Assembly (NCBI GenBank): GCA_945906755.1 | Contig: CAMDRJ010000005.1 | Coordinates: forward strand, 1 to 43,018 | Direction of reading: 5' to 3' | From: Klebsiella pneumoniae | Lineage (GTDB): Bacteria > Pseudomonadota > Gammaproteobacteria > Burkholderiales > SG8-39 | DNA length: 43,018 nt | Shown: piece by piece, positions 1 to 7,446 of the stretch | How the letters are laid out: each line of letters starts with the position of its first letter | Numbering within the stretch: position 1 is the first letter of the stretch | Made by a program: the position numbers and the translations under genes | Notes under the pieces: generated by a model | Database searches by the model: none | Seen by the model: only the letters and a program-made list of their open reading frames with translations | What the model was told of the DNA's origin: nothing

Positions 1-543
1 CTCAAGAATCAGCTTCTCGAGCCAGCCAAACGTCAAATGCGCCTTCAACTCACCGAAATTGTCGACACGGCGAGCGAGGATCGAGTAGGTGGCCTTGACC
101 GGCTTCACATAGAACGGAAAGGAAAGCCCAGTCTCCTCCGGACGTTCAATGTGATAAGGGAAGTACGCAAACCCCGGGGTGGCTTGCGGCGCAATTTCCT
201 TCTGCCGCACTCTGGCGTAGTACTTGTGCTGAGCAATCAGCACGCTCTGGACATTGCTGCCCGGAAGACCCAAACGCTCGGCAATGATGGCGGCGATCAT
301 CGCACCAAAGTGCTCATCGGTGGAGATGACACCGACGATCCCGGCATCGCGGAAACGCGCAACGATTCGCTCAATAAAGCGCCGCGCATCAAACAGCATC
401 AACCAACCGTTTTCGGGAAACTTGAAAAGATCGAAGCCTTCGAAAATGAATTGATAGCGACCGGCATAACGCGCGCCGGCGAATTCGGCGGTGTCCCATT
501 CATTGGTGAATAGAACAAGAATTTTCTTAGGCGTCATGGGCAT
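1..543 (-). CDS. ATP-grasp domain protein, N-terminal part (cut by window edge)
   Basis: This reading frame stays open from an ATG at 543 (second in-frame ATG at 537) to the window edge, giving 181 codons with no stop. The protein starts MPMTPKKILVLFTNEWDT. A stretch with QHKYYARVRQKE, then ATPGF, then FPFYVKPVKATYS matches the usual ATP-grasp order: a pre-ATP helix, a proline-rich entry, and the ATP-binding lysine strand followed by a small-residue loop. ATP-grasp enzymes ligate a carboxylate to an amine or thiol using ATP. It lies 22 bp after the DUF2064 gene on the same strand and is probably the last visible gene of that operon. The substrate cannot be told from this part. No clear ribosome-binding site is seen. 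Confidence 0.8.
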   Translation of the reverse strand, partial: MPMTPKKILVLFTNEWDTAEFAGARYAGRYQFIFEGFDLFKFPENGWLMLFDARRFIERIVARFRDAGIVGVISTDEHFGAMIAAIIAERLGLPGSNVQSVLIAQHKYYARVRQKEIAPQATPGFAYFPYHIERPEETGLSFPFYVKPVKATYSILARRVDNFGELKAHLTFGWLEKLILE

Positions 544-565
544 TGCATCGTCATTACATCAGCCG

Positions 566-1222
566 CTAGATTCTCGATGACTGCGTAGTATCGGCTGCTG
601 TCGCGGCCCGAAAAAGGTCAGGATGCCGGAGCTTCAGTCGATCCAGATCGGCCGGCCGATCGACATCCCAAAGCGTCGCAAGCTCTTGCCACCGAACGCC
701 CCCCTCATCCAGCAACCTTCGGGTGGCAGCGAGGACCGTTTCGGTCCCCCACTGAATGCCGCAAAACATTTGCGGAAACTGTATGCGTGCGCCGATCAGC
801 ACATAGCCGCCATCTTCGGCCGGACCAAGCACCACCGGCGCACCCGCACCGAGCGCCTCATGGGCCGACTTGAGATAAGGGGCATCAAGACACGCACAAT
901 CGGTGCCGATGATAACGCCGCGCCCCGCCTCACGAACAGCGCGCTCAAGAGCGCGCGACATCCGATCGCCGAGGTCGCCTGCGCCTTGCTCAGACAAGAC
1001 GACAGAATGCCTGCCTGCAATCGATTGGAAGAGCGGATGCGCTGTATCGGGTGTGCAGGCGAGTTCCACTTGGCCAATGGCGGCAGCGATCGCCGTTTCG
1101 ATCGCATGCTCCACCATGGCCGCATGCAAGGCAGCAGCCCCCGCTGCTCCCAAGCTCGGAATGAGTCGCGTCTTCGCGGCCCCTGCGACCGGCGCCTTCG
1201 CAAAAACGACGACGCGCGTCAC
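566..1222 (-). CDS. DUF2064 glycosyltransferase-like protein (TIGR04282 family)
   Basis: A 218-residue protein with a nucleotidyl/glycosyltransferase A fold. The N-terminus VVVFAKAPVAGAAKTRL is the family's nucleotide-binding start. The middle has GDLGDRM and GVIIGTDCACLDAPYL, and the later part has LGPAEDGGYVLIG, the signature of DUF2064 proteins. This family is named for a role in arsenosugar synthesis in cyanobacteria but is found in many bacteria with no link to arsenic. The gene starts with GTG and overlaps the stop of the upstream glycosyltransferase by four bases (GTGA), so the two are translationally coupled and probably act together. The actual sugar donor and acceptor are unknown. 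Confidence 0.88.
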   Translation of the reverse strand: MTRVVVFAKAPVAGAAKTRLIPSLGAAGAAALHAAMVEHAIETAIAAAIGQVELACTPDTAHPLFQSIAGRHSVVLSEQGAGDLGDRMSRALERAVREAGRGVIIGTDCACLDAPYLKSAHEALGAGAPVVLGPAEDGGYVLIGARIQFPQMFCGIQWGTETVLAATRRLLDEGGVRWQELATLWDVDRPADLDRLKLRHPDLFRAATAADTTQSSRI

Positions 1223-1908
1223 TCCACCCGCCTGGTGGAATAGTAAGCACGCGCCAGCCGGTCAGGGGAGACGCCGAGAAAGAATGCTAAACGCAATGCC
1301 CACATGAACATGATCGTTCGCATGGCCCCATTGACCACCCATCGCCGCCCAGACGTTGTCACCTGCTCGCGCAAACAGGCCGGCGGAGAGAGTCGCCGCA
1401 GTTTCTTGGACAGCGCGACATCTTCCATGAGCGGGAGATCCGGCACACCGCCGATCGCGGCCAACGCATCGCGCGCGGCAAACATCGCTTGGTCACCGGT
1501 GGCAATCCCGGTCCATCGCGATCGAAGATTCATCATCGTACTTACGATTGGCAGCCAACCGGACCCACCATCGATCCGCACATCGAACCGACCCCAGACG
1601 CGTTTCGATGCACTGAGAGCAGCCTCGATGTGCTCATCCGCCTGCGCGGGCAATATGGTATCGGCATGCAACAGCAGCACGACATCGCCGCTTGCCGCGC
1701 GAACGCCTGCATTCAACTGGCGCGCTCGTCCGCGTTCTGCGCTCATCACACGATCGGCCAGGCCACATGCCAATTCGAGGGTGCCATCAACACTTCCACC
1801 ATCGACGACGATCACTTCATGGCCCTTGGCGCGTAGCGCCTGCAAGGGCGCTAGCGCCGTAGCAATAGTGGCTGCTTCGTTAAGGGCCGGGATGACGATC
1901 GACAGCAT
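1219..1908 (-). CDS. Family 2 glycosyltransferase (TIGR04283 family)
   Basis: A 229-residue GT-A glycosyltransferase. It opens with LSIVIPALNEAATIATAL, followed by EVIVVDGGSVDGT, then GRARQLNAG and LLLHADTILP. The D-x-D-like aspartate in the last motif would bind the metal and sugar nucleotide. GDQAMFAARDAL and LPLMEDVALSKKLRR are typical of the TIGR04283 family, which usually sits beside a TIGR04282 protein, as here. There is a hydrophobic C-terminal segment (IMFMWALRLAFFLGVSP) that may touch the membrane. It is 13 bp after the DUF547 gene and overlaps the next gene by four bases. Probably transfers a sugar to a lipid or small molecule; the substrate is not visible from sequence. Confidence 0.9.
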   Translation of the reverse strand: MLSIVIPALNEAATIATALAPLQALRAKGHEVIVVDGGSVDGTLELACGLADRVMSAERGRARQLNAGVRAASGDVVLLLHADTILPAQADEHIEAALSASKRVWGRFDVRIDGGSGWLPIVSTMMNLRSRWTGIATGDQAMFAARDALAAIGGVPDLPLMEDVALSKKLRRLSPPACLREQVTTSGRRWVVNGAMRTIMFMWALRLAFFLGVSPDRLARAYYSTRRVE

Positions 1909-1921
1909 TTCCGCGTAGGAC

Positions 1922-2728
1922 CTATCGCGCGACGTTCAAGCTCCAATCGTAGTCGAGATATCTGATCGACGCGCGGCCTTCCCGTACCAGCTTCTGGTGC
2001 TCGGCGTTATCGGTAAGCAAAGAAGCATACCGGCCGAAAAATTCCTCGGATGATTTGATGCCCTTCAAGCCTTTGTTGAAATCACCTTTGTACCATTCGA
2101 AGATCTTGGACGCCTCAATGACACCGTCCTTGTTGACGCGGTTGCGCGACCGGTCGGAGAGAAATCGGGTGGTCTGCTGGTCCAATTGCTGGTCGAGCCG
2201 TTCTGCGACATAGGCCTCTTCACGCAGCATCGGACAACCGATCGATGCGCAGTTGACCGCAAAGTGAATGCGCGGATCGTCGTACACGCCCGGCGCCCGA
2301 ATCATTTCATGCTCGATGCCATCCAAGAAGTACTCTCGACCGAGCAATGAAAACCACTTCTTCTTCCAGATGTTATTGAACGGCAGCCAGCCGAAATCAC
2401 GAATCGACTTGAGATCGGGGTAGCGCGTGAGAATCAACTCAAGGGTCCAGCCGTTATAGGCGTTAATCAGAAACGCCAGCTGCTGCGGCTTGGTCCAGCC
2501 CTTGAACTCCGCCTCAGAAACGCGTGTCACGCTGTCGAGATAGGCCTTCAGCTGCGAGCGATCTTTCTGCAGCTCGCCATACCGGACCTGCGAGGTCTTG
2601 CCGCCCTCTACCAGCACGACATGCTTGGCGAGGATCGCCGTCAAGGCTGCATGCGATTGATCGAATTGCGCGCTGGCGCTGCCTGCAAACAACATTAAGC
2701 CACCAAGTAAACCGATGATTTTCTTCAT
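1922..2728 (-). CDS. Secreted DUF547 protein
   Basis: The start is set at 2728 because an AGGAAA ribosome-binding site lies just upstream and the protein then begins with a clean Sec signal peptide (MKKIIGLLGGLMLFAGSASA, cut before QFDQ). The frame is open further upstream, but that part overlaps the preceding gene and looks non-coding. The mature part carries family hallmarks: QLAFLINAYNGWTLELIL, DDPRIHFAVNCASIGCP and ASKIFEWYKGDF. The catalytic-looking N-C-A-S-I-G-C-P segment suggests an enzyme, but DUF547 proteins have no settled function. DUF547 genes are often seen with VTT-oxidoreductase and TIGR04282/04283 genes, matching this operon. It is probably periplasmic. Confidence 0.88.
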   Translation of the reverse strand: MKKIIGLLGGLMLFAGSASAQFDQSHAALTAILAKHVVLVEGGKTSQVRYGELQKDRSQLKAYLDSVTRVSEAEFKGWTKPQQLAFLINAYNGWTLELILTRYPDLKSIRDFGWLPFNNIWKKKWFSLLGREYFLDGIEHEMIRAPGVYDDPRIHFAVNCASIGCPMLREEAYVAERLDQQLDQQTTRFLSDRSRNRVNKDGVIEASKIFEWYKGDFNKGLKGIKSSEEFFGRYASLLTDNAEHQKLVREGRASIRYLDYDWSLNVAR

Positions 2729-2771
2729 AGCGTTTCCTAAATTGTCGGCCAAGCGATGCCTTTCAACATGA

Positions 2772-4934
2772 TCAAGCACCCGCGCCACGCCGCCAAGCAT
2801 GCAGCTTGCCGAGCCATTCGAGTACCTTCGCCGGTGCATGGTTCCGTCGCCAAACGCCGGCAGCGAATTTGTTCGCTTCGGCAAGCGTTGGATAGATGTG
2901 AATCGTACCCATGATCTTTTTAAGGCCAAGGCCGTGCTGCATGGCGAGCACAAACTCGGCAATGAGATCCCCCGCGTGTTCGCCGGCGATCGTCACGCCA
3001 AGAATCTTGTCCTTACCCGGGACGGTCAATACCTTGACGACGCCATGCGCCTCTTCATCCGCAATCGCCCGATCAAGATCGTCGATGCCATAGGTCGTCA
3101 CCTCGTATTGAATGTTGCGCTCTTTGGCTTCGGTCTCGTTCAATCCGACCCGGGCCACTTCCGGATCGGTAAAGGTCGCCCATGGAATGACCGAATAATT
3201 GGGTTTCTGCCGCCAGAGCCAGCCAAAGAGCGCATTGGACGCCGCGAAATAGGCCTGGAAGCTGGCGGTATGCGTGAATTGATAGGGCCCCGAGACATCG
3301 CCGCAGGCAGTGATGTTCGGAAAGACCGTCTCGAGATATTCGTTGACTTCAACCGTCCGGGTCTTGGTGACGCCGATGCCAAGCTCCTCCAAACCGAAGC
3401 CCTTGACATTTGCCACGCGCCCAACCGCGCAGATCAGGGCGTCGAATTGAATTCGCACCTCCTGACCGGCGGATTCGGCGATGAGCGTCTTCTCGCCATT
3501 CTCCATGACGAAGCGCGTGGCTTTGTGATTGAGCAATACGTTGATGCCTTCGTCCTGAAAACGCTGCAACACCAGCGCGGAGATGTCCGGGTCCTCGCGG
3601 ATCATGATCCTTGGCAACATCTCCACCTGCGTGACCTGCGATCCAAGCCGCGCGAAACACTGCGTCAACTCACAGCCGATCGGGCCACCACCCAGCACCA
3701 CCAATCGCTTCGGCAATTCACGCAGCGCCCAGACGTTATCGGAGGTGAGACAACCCACCGCATCAATCCCGGGAATCGGTGGTACGAACGGTCGCGCGCC
3801 GGTCGCCACCACAATCGCTCGCGTGGTAAGCGTACGCGTGCCGGTGGCCGTTTGTACCTCCACATGCCATGGCGAAGTGATGCGCGCGTTACCGGCGAGA
3901 CACTCGACACCAAGACTCGTGTAGCGCAGGACGGAATCATGTGGTTCGATCGCCTTTACGATACGTTCGACCCGCTCCATGACATCGGAAAATTCGAATG
4001 CGGCCGTCGCGGTGTGCACCCCTAACTCTTTGGATCGGCCGATGTGCGAGAGTAGTTTGGCGGAACGGATCAGCGCCTTCGACGGTACGCAACCGGTATT
4101 CAAACAATCGCCACCCATCTTGTGGCGTTCGACGAGCGTCACCTTGGATTTGGCGGCCGCGGCGATATAGGACGATACCAACCCAGCCGATCCGGCGCCG
4201 ATCACGACGAGATTGCGATCGAATGTGCGCGGCTTTAGATGCCGCCATTTGGCGTAGACCTTGCGATGCTTGATGAAATCGACCAGCAGCTTGGAGAACA
4301 AGCCAAGAAACGCGAGCAGCAGGAAGGCCAGGATGATGCGAGGCGACAGGATGCCACCTAAGGTTTCAATCTTCGCAAGCTCCGTTCCCGCATTGACGAA
4401 CACGATCGTGCCGAGAAACATGCCGAGTTGGCTCACCCAGTAGAACGTCCGCGTCTTGATCGGCGTGATCCCCATCACCAGATTCGCCACGAAAAATGGA
4501 ATGGCCGGAATCATGCGAATGGTAAACAGATAGAACGCACCGTCCTTCGCAATGCCGTCATTGATCGCCTTCAGGCGGTCGCCGTACTTGGCCTGAATGG
4601 CGTCCCGCAGCAAGTATCGACTGGTGAGGAACGCGAGCGTGGCGCCGATCGATGAGGCAAACGACACCACGACCACGCCAAGCACCAGGCCGAAAATCGC
4701 ACCGCCGACCAGCGTCGTGAGCGCAGCGCCCGGCAAGGAGAGCGCCGCAATCGCCACATACACGACGAAATAGATGACGACGGTCGCGAGTTGGTTCTCG
4801 GCGTAGAAACGCTCTAGCACGGCCTGCTGCGACTTGAAGAATTCGAGCGTAAAGAAGCATCCAAGATCGAACACAAAAAAAGCGCCGATCAGCCCGGCAA
4901 TCACAATGAGGACGGCGAGCTTGCCCTTTGACAT
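2772..4934 (-). CDS. VTT (SNARE-associated/TVP38) membrane domain fused to FAD-dependent disulfide oxidoreductase
   Basis: A 720-residue fusion. Residues 1-230 are a polytopic membrane VTT/TVP38 domain with hydrophobic segments near 6-30, 50-70, 75-100, 135-155, 165-182 and 198-216. Residues 238-720 are a class I pyridine nucleotide-disulfide oxidoreductase like mercuric reductase or lipoamide dehydrogenase: FAD-binding GAGSAG at 246-251, redox pair C277/C282 in GGDCLNTGCVPSKAL, NAD(P)-binding VVLGGGPIGCELTQ, TACGDVSGPYQFTHTA, and a C-terminal dimer domain with HIYPTLAEA. AAGGAG lies just upstream of the ATG. It is the first gene of the five-gene operon. The fusion is known in proteobacteria but its substrate is not. 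The dimer-interface His of HIYPTLAE is kept, so it is likely active. Confidence 0.92.
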   Translation of the reverse strand: MSKGKLAVLIVIAGLIGAFFVFDLGCFFTLEFFKSQQAVLERFYAENQLATVVIYFVVYVAIAALSLPGAALTTLVGGAIFGLVLGVVVVSFASSIGATLAFLTSRYLLRDAIQAKYGDRLKAINDGIAKDGAFYLFTIRMIPAIPFFVANLVMGITPIKTRTFYWVSQLGMFLGTIVFVNAGTELAKIETLGGILSPRIILAFLLLAFLGLFSKLLVDFIKHRKVYAKWRHLKPRTFDRNLVVIGAGSAGLVSSYIAAAAKSKVTLVERHKMGGDCLNTGCVPSKALIRSAKLLSHIGRSKELGVHTATAAFEFSDVMERVERIVKAIEPHDSVLRYTSLGVECLAGNARITSPWHVEVQTATGTRTLTTRAIVVATGARPFVPPIPGIDAVGCLTSDNVWALRELPKRLVVLGGGPIGCELTQCFARLGSQVTQVEMLPRIMIREDPDISALVLQRFQDEGINVLLNHKATRFVMENGEKTLIAESAGQEVRIQFDALICAVGRVANVKGFGLEELGIGVTKTRTVEVNEYLETVFPNITACGDVSGPYQFTHTASFQAYFAASNALFGWLWRQKPNYSVIPWATFTDPEVARVGLNETEAKERNIQYEVTTYGIDDLDRAIADEEAHGVVKVLTVPGKDKILGVTIAGEHAGDLIAEFVLAMQHGLGLKKIMGTIHIYPTLAEANKFAAGVWRRNHAPAKVLEWLGKLHAWRRGAGA

Positions 4935-4951
4935 CGAAAATTCTCCTTAGA

Positions 4952-5016
4952 GGCCGTTTCCAAATGACACCAAACGGCCCGAACTTAGGGGAGTATGAGG
5001 GGATGTTTCCCCTCAT
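4952..5016 (-). promoter_or_regulatory. Two tandem inverted repeats in the leader of the 4934-1 operon
   Basis: In the 292-bp gap between divergent genes, GGCCGTTT (4952-4959) pairs with AAACGGCC (4972-4979), and ATGAGGGGA (4995-5003) pairs with TCCCCTCAT (5008-5016) around a four-base loop. They lie 18-82 bp upstream of the minus-strand start codon, next to its AAGGAG site. They could be RNA hairpins in the leader or operator sites. The second is followed by only TTTG on the plus strand, so it is not a convincing terminator. The rest of the gap (5017-5226) shows no gene and no recognisable cobalamin riboswitch. Confidence 0.4.
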
Positions 5017-5226
5017 TTTGCAACCGGTTCTTACTGAACACGGGCCAGCGACGACCATAGCACAGCGAACACGCGCGACTTTGCATGGTCGGGCCCCGTC
5101 GTGCCCGTTATGGCGTCAATGGGGCAACGCTCTTGGTACGTTCAGACTCAGCACTTGGATGCGAGGCCACAGCGACGACGCGAAAAGTCAGCGTGCTATA
5201 TTGGTTTCGTTTGCAACGAGGAAACC

Positions 5227-5787
5227 ATGGGACATCGCCTTTCAAAGATCTACACCCGTACCGGCGATGCCGGTGAAACCGGACTGGGCGATGGTTCTCG
5301 CGTACCGAAGAACCATCTGCGCATCGTCACGCTTGGCGATATCGACGAGCTGAACTCATCGATTGGCATCGTACTCGCCGAGGACTTGCCGGCCGGCGTT
5401 CGGGAGGCACTCGAAGGCGTGCAGCATGATCTGTTTGATCTAGGTGGCGAAATCTCGATTCCGGGGCGGGTCGCATTGACCGATGATCACGTGCTTCGCC
5501 TGGAAGGACTCCTCGATCAATTCAACGGCGAACTGCCGCCTTTGAAGGAGTTCATCCTGCCCGGTGGTTCACGCGCTTCGGCGACCGCGCATCTTGCGCG
5601 CACCATTTGCCGTCGTGCGGAACGCTCGCTTATTGCCCTTGCGGGAATCGATCAAGTCTCTACCGCAGGGCGGCTTTATCTCAACCGCCTCTCGGATCTT
5701 CTGTTCGTGCTTGGACGTGTGCTCAATCGCCATGCCGGCCGTGGCGATGTGCTATGGCAGCCTGGGAAAACCACCCGCAAAGCGTGA
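5227..5787 (+). CDS. Cob(I)alamin adenosyltransferase, PduO type
   Basis: A 186-residue enzyme that transfers the adenosyl group of ATP to cob(I)alamin, making coenzyme B12. The N-terminal ATP-binding loop YTRTGDAGETGLGDGSRV and the following LGDIDELNSSIG are family hallmarks, as are PGGSRASATAHLARTICRRAERSL and LYLNRLSDLLFVLGR near the C-terminus. The start at 5227 is preceded by GAGGAAA at proper spacing; an earlier in-frame ATG at 5101 has no ribosome-binding site and adds unrelated residues. No other B12 genes are nearby. A TATATT box around 5200 may be its -10 element, but no good -35 is seen. The gene ends 19 bp from the convergent GNAT gene. Confidence 0.95.
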   Translation: MGHRLSKIYTRTGDAGETGLGDGSRVPKNHLRIVTLGDIDELNSSIGIVLAEDLPAGVREALEGVQHDLFDLGGEISIPGRVALTDDHVLRLEGLLDQFNGELPPLKEFILPGGSRASATAHLARTICRRAERSLIALAGIDQVSTAGRLYLNRLSDLLFVLGRVLNRHAGRGDVLWQPGKTTRKA

Positions 5788-5806
5788 ATGGATGGCGGAT
5801 CGAACG

Positions 5807-6277
5807 CTAAACACCAGGGCGTAGCGGGAGTGTCATGGTGACGGCCGTCTCAACCCCCGAATAGTACCCGGGCATCAACGCGCGCTCGCGAAAACCGCAC
5901 TTGCGATAGAAGGCACGCGCCGAACGATTGGTAATGCGAAGCTCGGCGTCGATGCGGGCAATGCCGGCGACGAAGCAAGACTGTTTGCACCAATCGATGA
6001 GGCGCTGGCCCAGCCCCGAACGCTGATAAACCGGCTCCACCGCAATCAAATTGAGATGCGAATCCTCATCGCCGAAATACATAATCGCAAAGCCAACCAC
6101 CTCTTCACCATCACAGGCGACCACCGTTGAAATATTCCGATTGCGAATATTGCGCGTGACGCGCTCAGGCGTCCAGGTCCAGGGGAGTCCGGTTTCGATC
6201 AGATCGCGCGACATGGACGCAATCGCAAATGCGTCATCGGGTGTCGCCAACCGGATCATGACATTTTTAGCTACCAT
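5807..6277 (-). CDS. GNAT family N-acetyltransferase
   Basis: About 156 residues with the GNAT fold. VMIRLATPDDAFAIASM is the usual first strand and helix. HLNLIAVEPVYQRSGLGQRLIDW contains the acetyl-CoA pyrophosphate loop (Q-R-S-G-L-G-Q). ITNRSARAFYRKCGFRERA is the usual C-terminal motif. It transfers an acetyl group from acetyl-CoA to an unknown amine, possibly a protein N-terminus or a small molecule. The start is uncertain: GTG 6298, ATG 6292, ATG 6277 and ATG 6259 are all in frame. 6277 is chosen because 6298 would leave only 31 bp for a promoter before the divergent SET gene. Confidence 0.85.
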   Translation of the reverse strand: MVAKNVMIRLATPDDAFAIASMSRDLIETGLPWTWTPERVTRNIRNRNISTVVACDGEEVVGFAIMYFGDEDSHLNLIAVEPVYQRSGLGQRLIDWCKQSCFVAGIARIDAELRITNRSARAFYRKCGFRERALMPGYYSGVETAVTMTLPLRPGV

Positions 6278-6329
6278 CGCGCGCCGTCCCATCCACACAA
6301 ACTCAGTTCAAACAATTCTAGGGGAATCA

Positions 6330-6803
6330 ATGTCAAGCTTGCGTAAATTGCGCGGGCCACGCTTTGCCGTTCGCAAATCTTCGATTCACGGCAAAGGCGT
6401 GTTTGCTCTCAAGGCCATCAAGAAAGGCGACCCGATCATCGAATACAAGGGGCTCGTCATCACTGAGAAGGAGGCCGATCGCCGCTACCCCGACCTTGAC
6501 GAGTCAAAACCGTATCACACGTTCCTGTTTTTGGTTGAAGGTGAGAAGGTTATCGACGGCAATCGAAAGGCGAACTCGGCCCGCTGGATCAACCACGGCT
6601 GCCAACCCAACTGCGAATCCTCGGAGGACGAGGACGGCCGCGTGTTCATCGAGGCGATTCGGGACATCAAACCAGGCGATGAGCTGATGTACGACTACAA
6701 CATCATCCTGGGTGAGCCGCACAATGCCAAAAATCGTAAGCGCTTCTTCTGCGCCTGCGGGGCGAGGAAGTGCCGCGGCACCATGCTTGGCAAGAAAGCC
6801 TAG
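6330..6803 (+). CDS. SET-domain protein (protein-lysine methyltransferase)
   Basis: A 157-residue stand-alone SET protein. It has the full set of motifs: GKGVFALKAIKKGDPIIEY near residue 21, NHGCQPNC at 88-95 (the pseudoknot that binds S-adenosylmethionine), GDELMYDYN at 117-124 with the catalytic-type tyrosine, and a post-SET cysteine cluster (C141, C143, C148, with C95 perhaps as the fourth ligand) that would bind zinc. AGGGGA lies seven bases before the ATG. SET enzymes methylate lysines of proteins; in bacteria the targets are mostly unknown. The conserved active-site residues suggest it is active. It is divergent from the GNAT gene. Confidence 0.93.
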   Translation: MSSLRKLRGPRFAVRKSSIHGKGVFALKAIKKGDPIIEYKGLVITEKEADRRYPDLDESKPYHTFLFLVEGEKVIDGNRKANSARWINHGCQPNCESSEDEDGRVFIEAIRDIKPGDELMYDYNIILGEPHNAKNRKRFFCACGARKCRGTMLGKKA

Positions 6804-6818
6804 TGCGGCGGGCACCCG

Positions 6819-7439
6819 TTACGGCGTTGCATAGAGCCACGGCCGGGTGCGGCGGTCCTGTGACTGAAACTGCGCGATTGCCGCCTCATGCGTCAAGGTA
6901 AGTCCAATCTGATCAAGCCCTTCCAGCAGCATGCGTTGCTGGAGGGGTTCGACTGCAAAGGCGATCTCGCCACCCGTCGGGGTGCGGACCCGAAGCGCCT
7001 GAAGATCGATGGTGAGCGTTGCCCGATCGGGCTTGGCCGATAGCTCGCGCGCCAGGTTTTCGATCGTTGCCATTGGCAAGCGGATCGGCAGTAGCCCGTT
7101 TTGGAAGCAATTGCCGAAGAAAATATCGCCGAAACTCGGCGCGATGACGACCCGCAATCCCATTGCCATCAGCGCCCACACCGCGTTTTCACGCGAACTC
7201 CCGCAACCGAAATTGACACCAGTCAGCAAAATCGAGGCGTTTCGATAGGCAGGCGAGTTGAGGATGCAATCGGGATTCTCACGACCATCAGGAAGGCGAC
7301 GCAGGGCTTCGAGCGCAAACGGGCCCAGTCCATCGCGCGCGTACTTGGCGATGCGATCGATCCGAATGATGACATCGGTGTCAATATTTGGGGCGAGCAG
7401 CGGAACCGCGACGCCGGTGTGCTGGGTGAAGGGTTGCAT
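6819..7439 (-). CDS. leuD: LeuD-like small subunit of an aconitase-family hydratase
   Basis: A 206-residue swivel-domain protein of the isopropylmalate isomerase small-subunit family. NIDTDVII, GVNFGCGSSRENAVWAL and VVIAPSFGDIFFGNCFQNGLLPI are family motifs. It starts 7 bp after the large-subunit stop, so the two make a complex. It would fit leucine synthesis (isomerising isopropylmalate), but the usual IIPKQFL substrate loop is replaced by IIRIDRI, no leuB is nearby, and the neighbours are a C-C lyase and a monooxygenase. A catabolic hydratase role, for example on citraconate or dimethylmaleate, is therefore as likely. The frame is open upstream to 8138 inside leuC, but only the part from 7439 resembles LeuD. 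Confidence 0.85.
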   Translation of the reverse strand: MQPFTQHTGVAVPLLAPNIDTDVIIRIDRIAKYARDGLGPFALEALRRLPDGRENPDCILNSPAYRNASILLTGVNFGCGSSRENAVWALMAMGLRVVIAPSFGDIFFGNCFQNGLLPIRLPMATIENLARELSAKPDRATLTIDLQALRVRTPTGGEIAFAVEPLQQRMLLEGLDQIGLTLTHEAAIAQFQSQDRRTRPWLYATP

Positions 7440-7446
7440 GGGGCAC

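Noticed and set aside
37-513. 158-codon plus-strand open frame at the left edge
   Set aside because: The minus-strand frame over the same bases is a clear ATP-grasp protein; this is its shadow.
2799-4025. 408-codon plus-strand open frame
   Set aside because: It is antisense to the VTT-oxidoreductase gene, has no recognisable motifs or ribosome-binding site, and its composition fits a shadow frame in GC-rich DNA.
5017-5226. Possible cobalamin riboswitch ahead of the adenosyltransferase gene
   Set aside because: No B12-box consensus was found by eye and the region is short.
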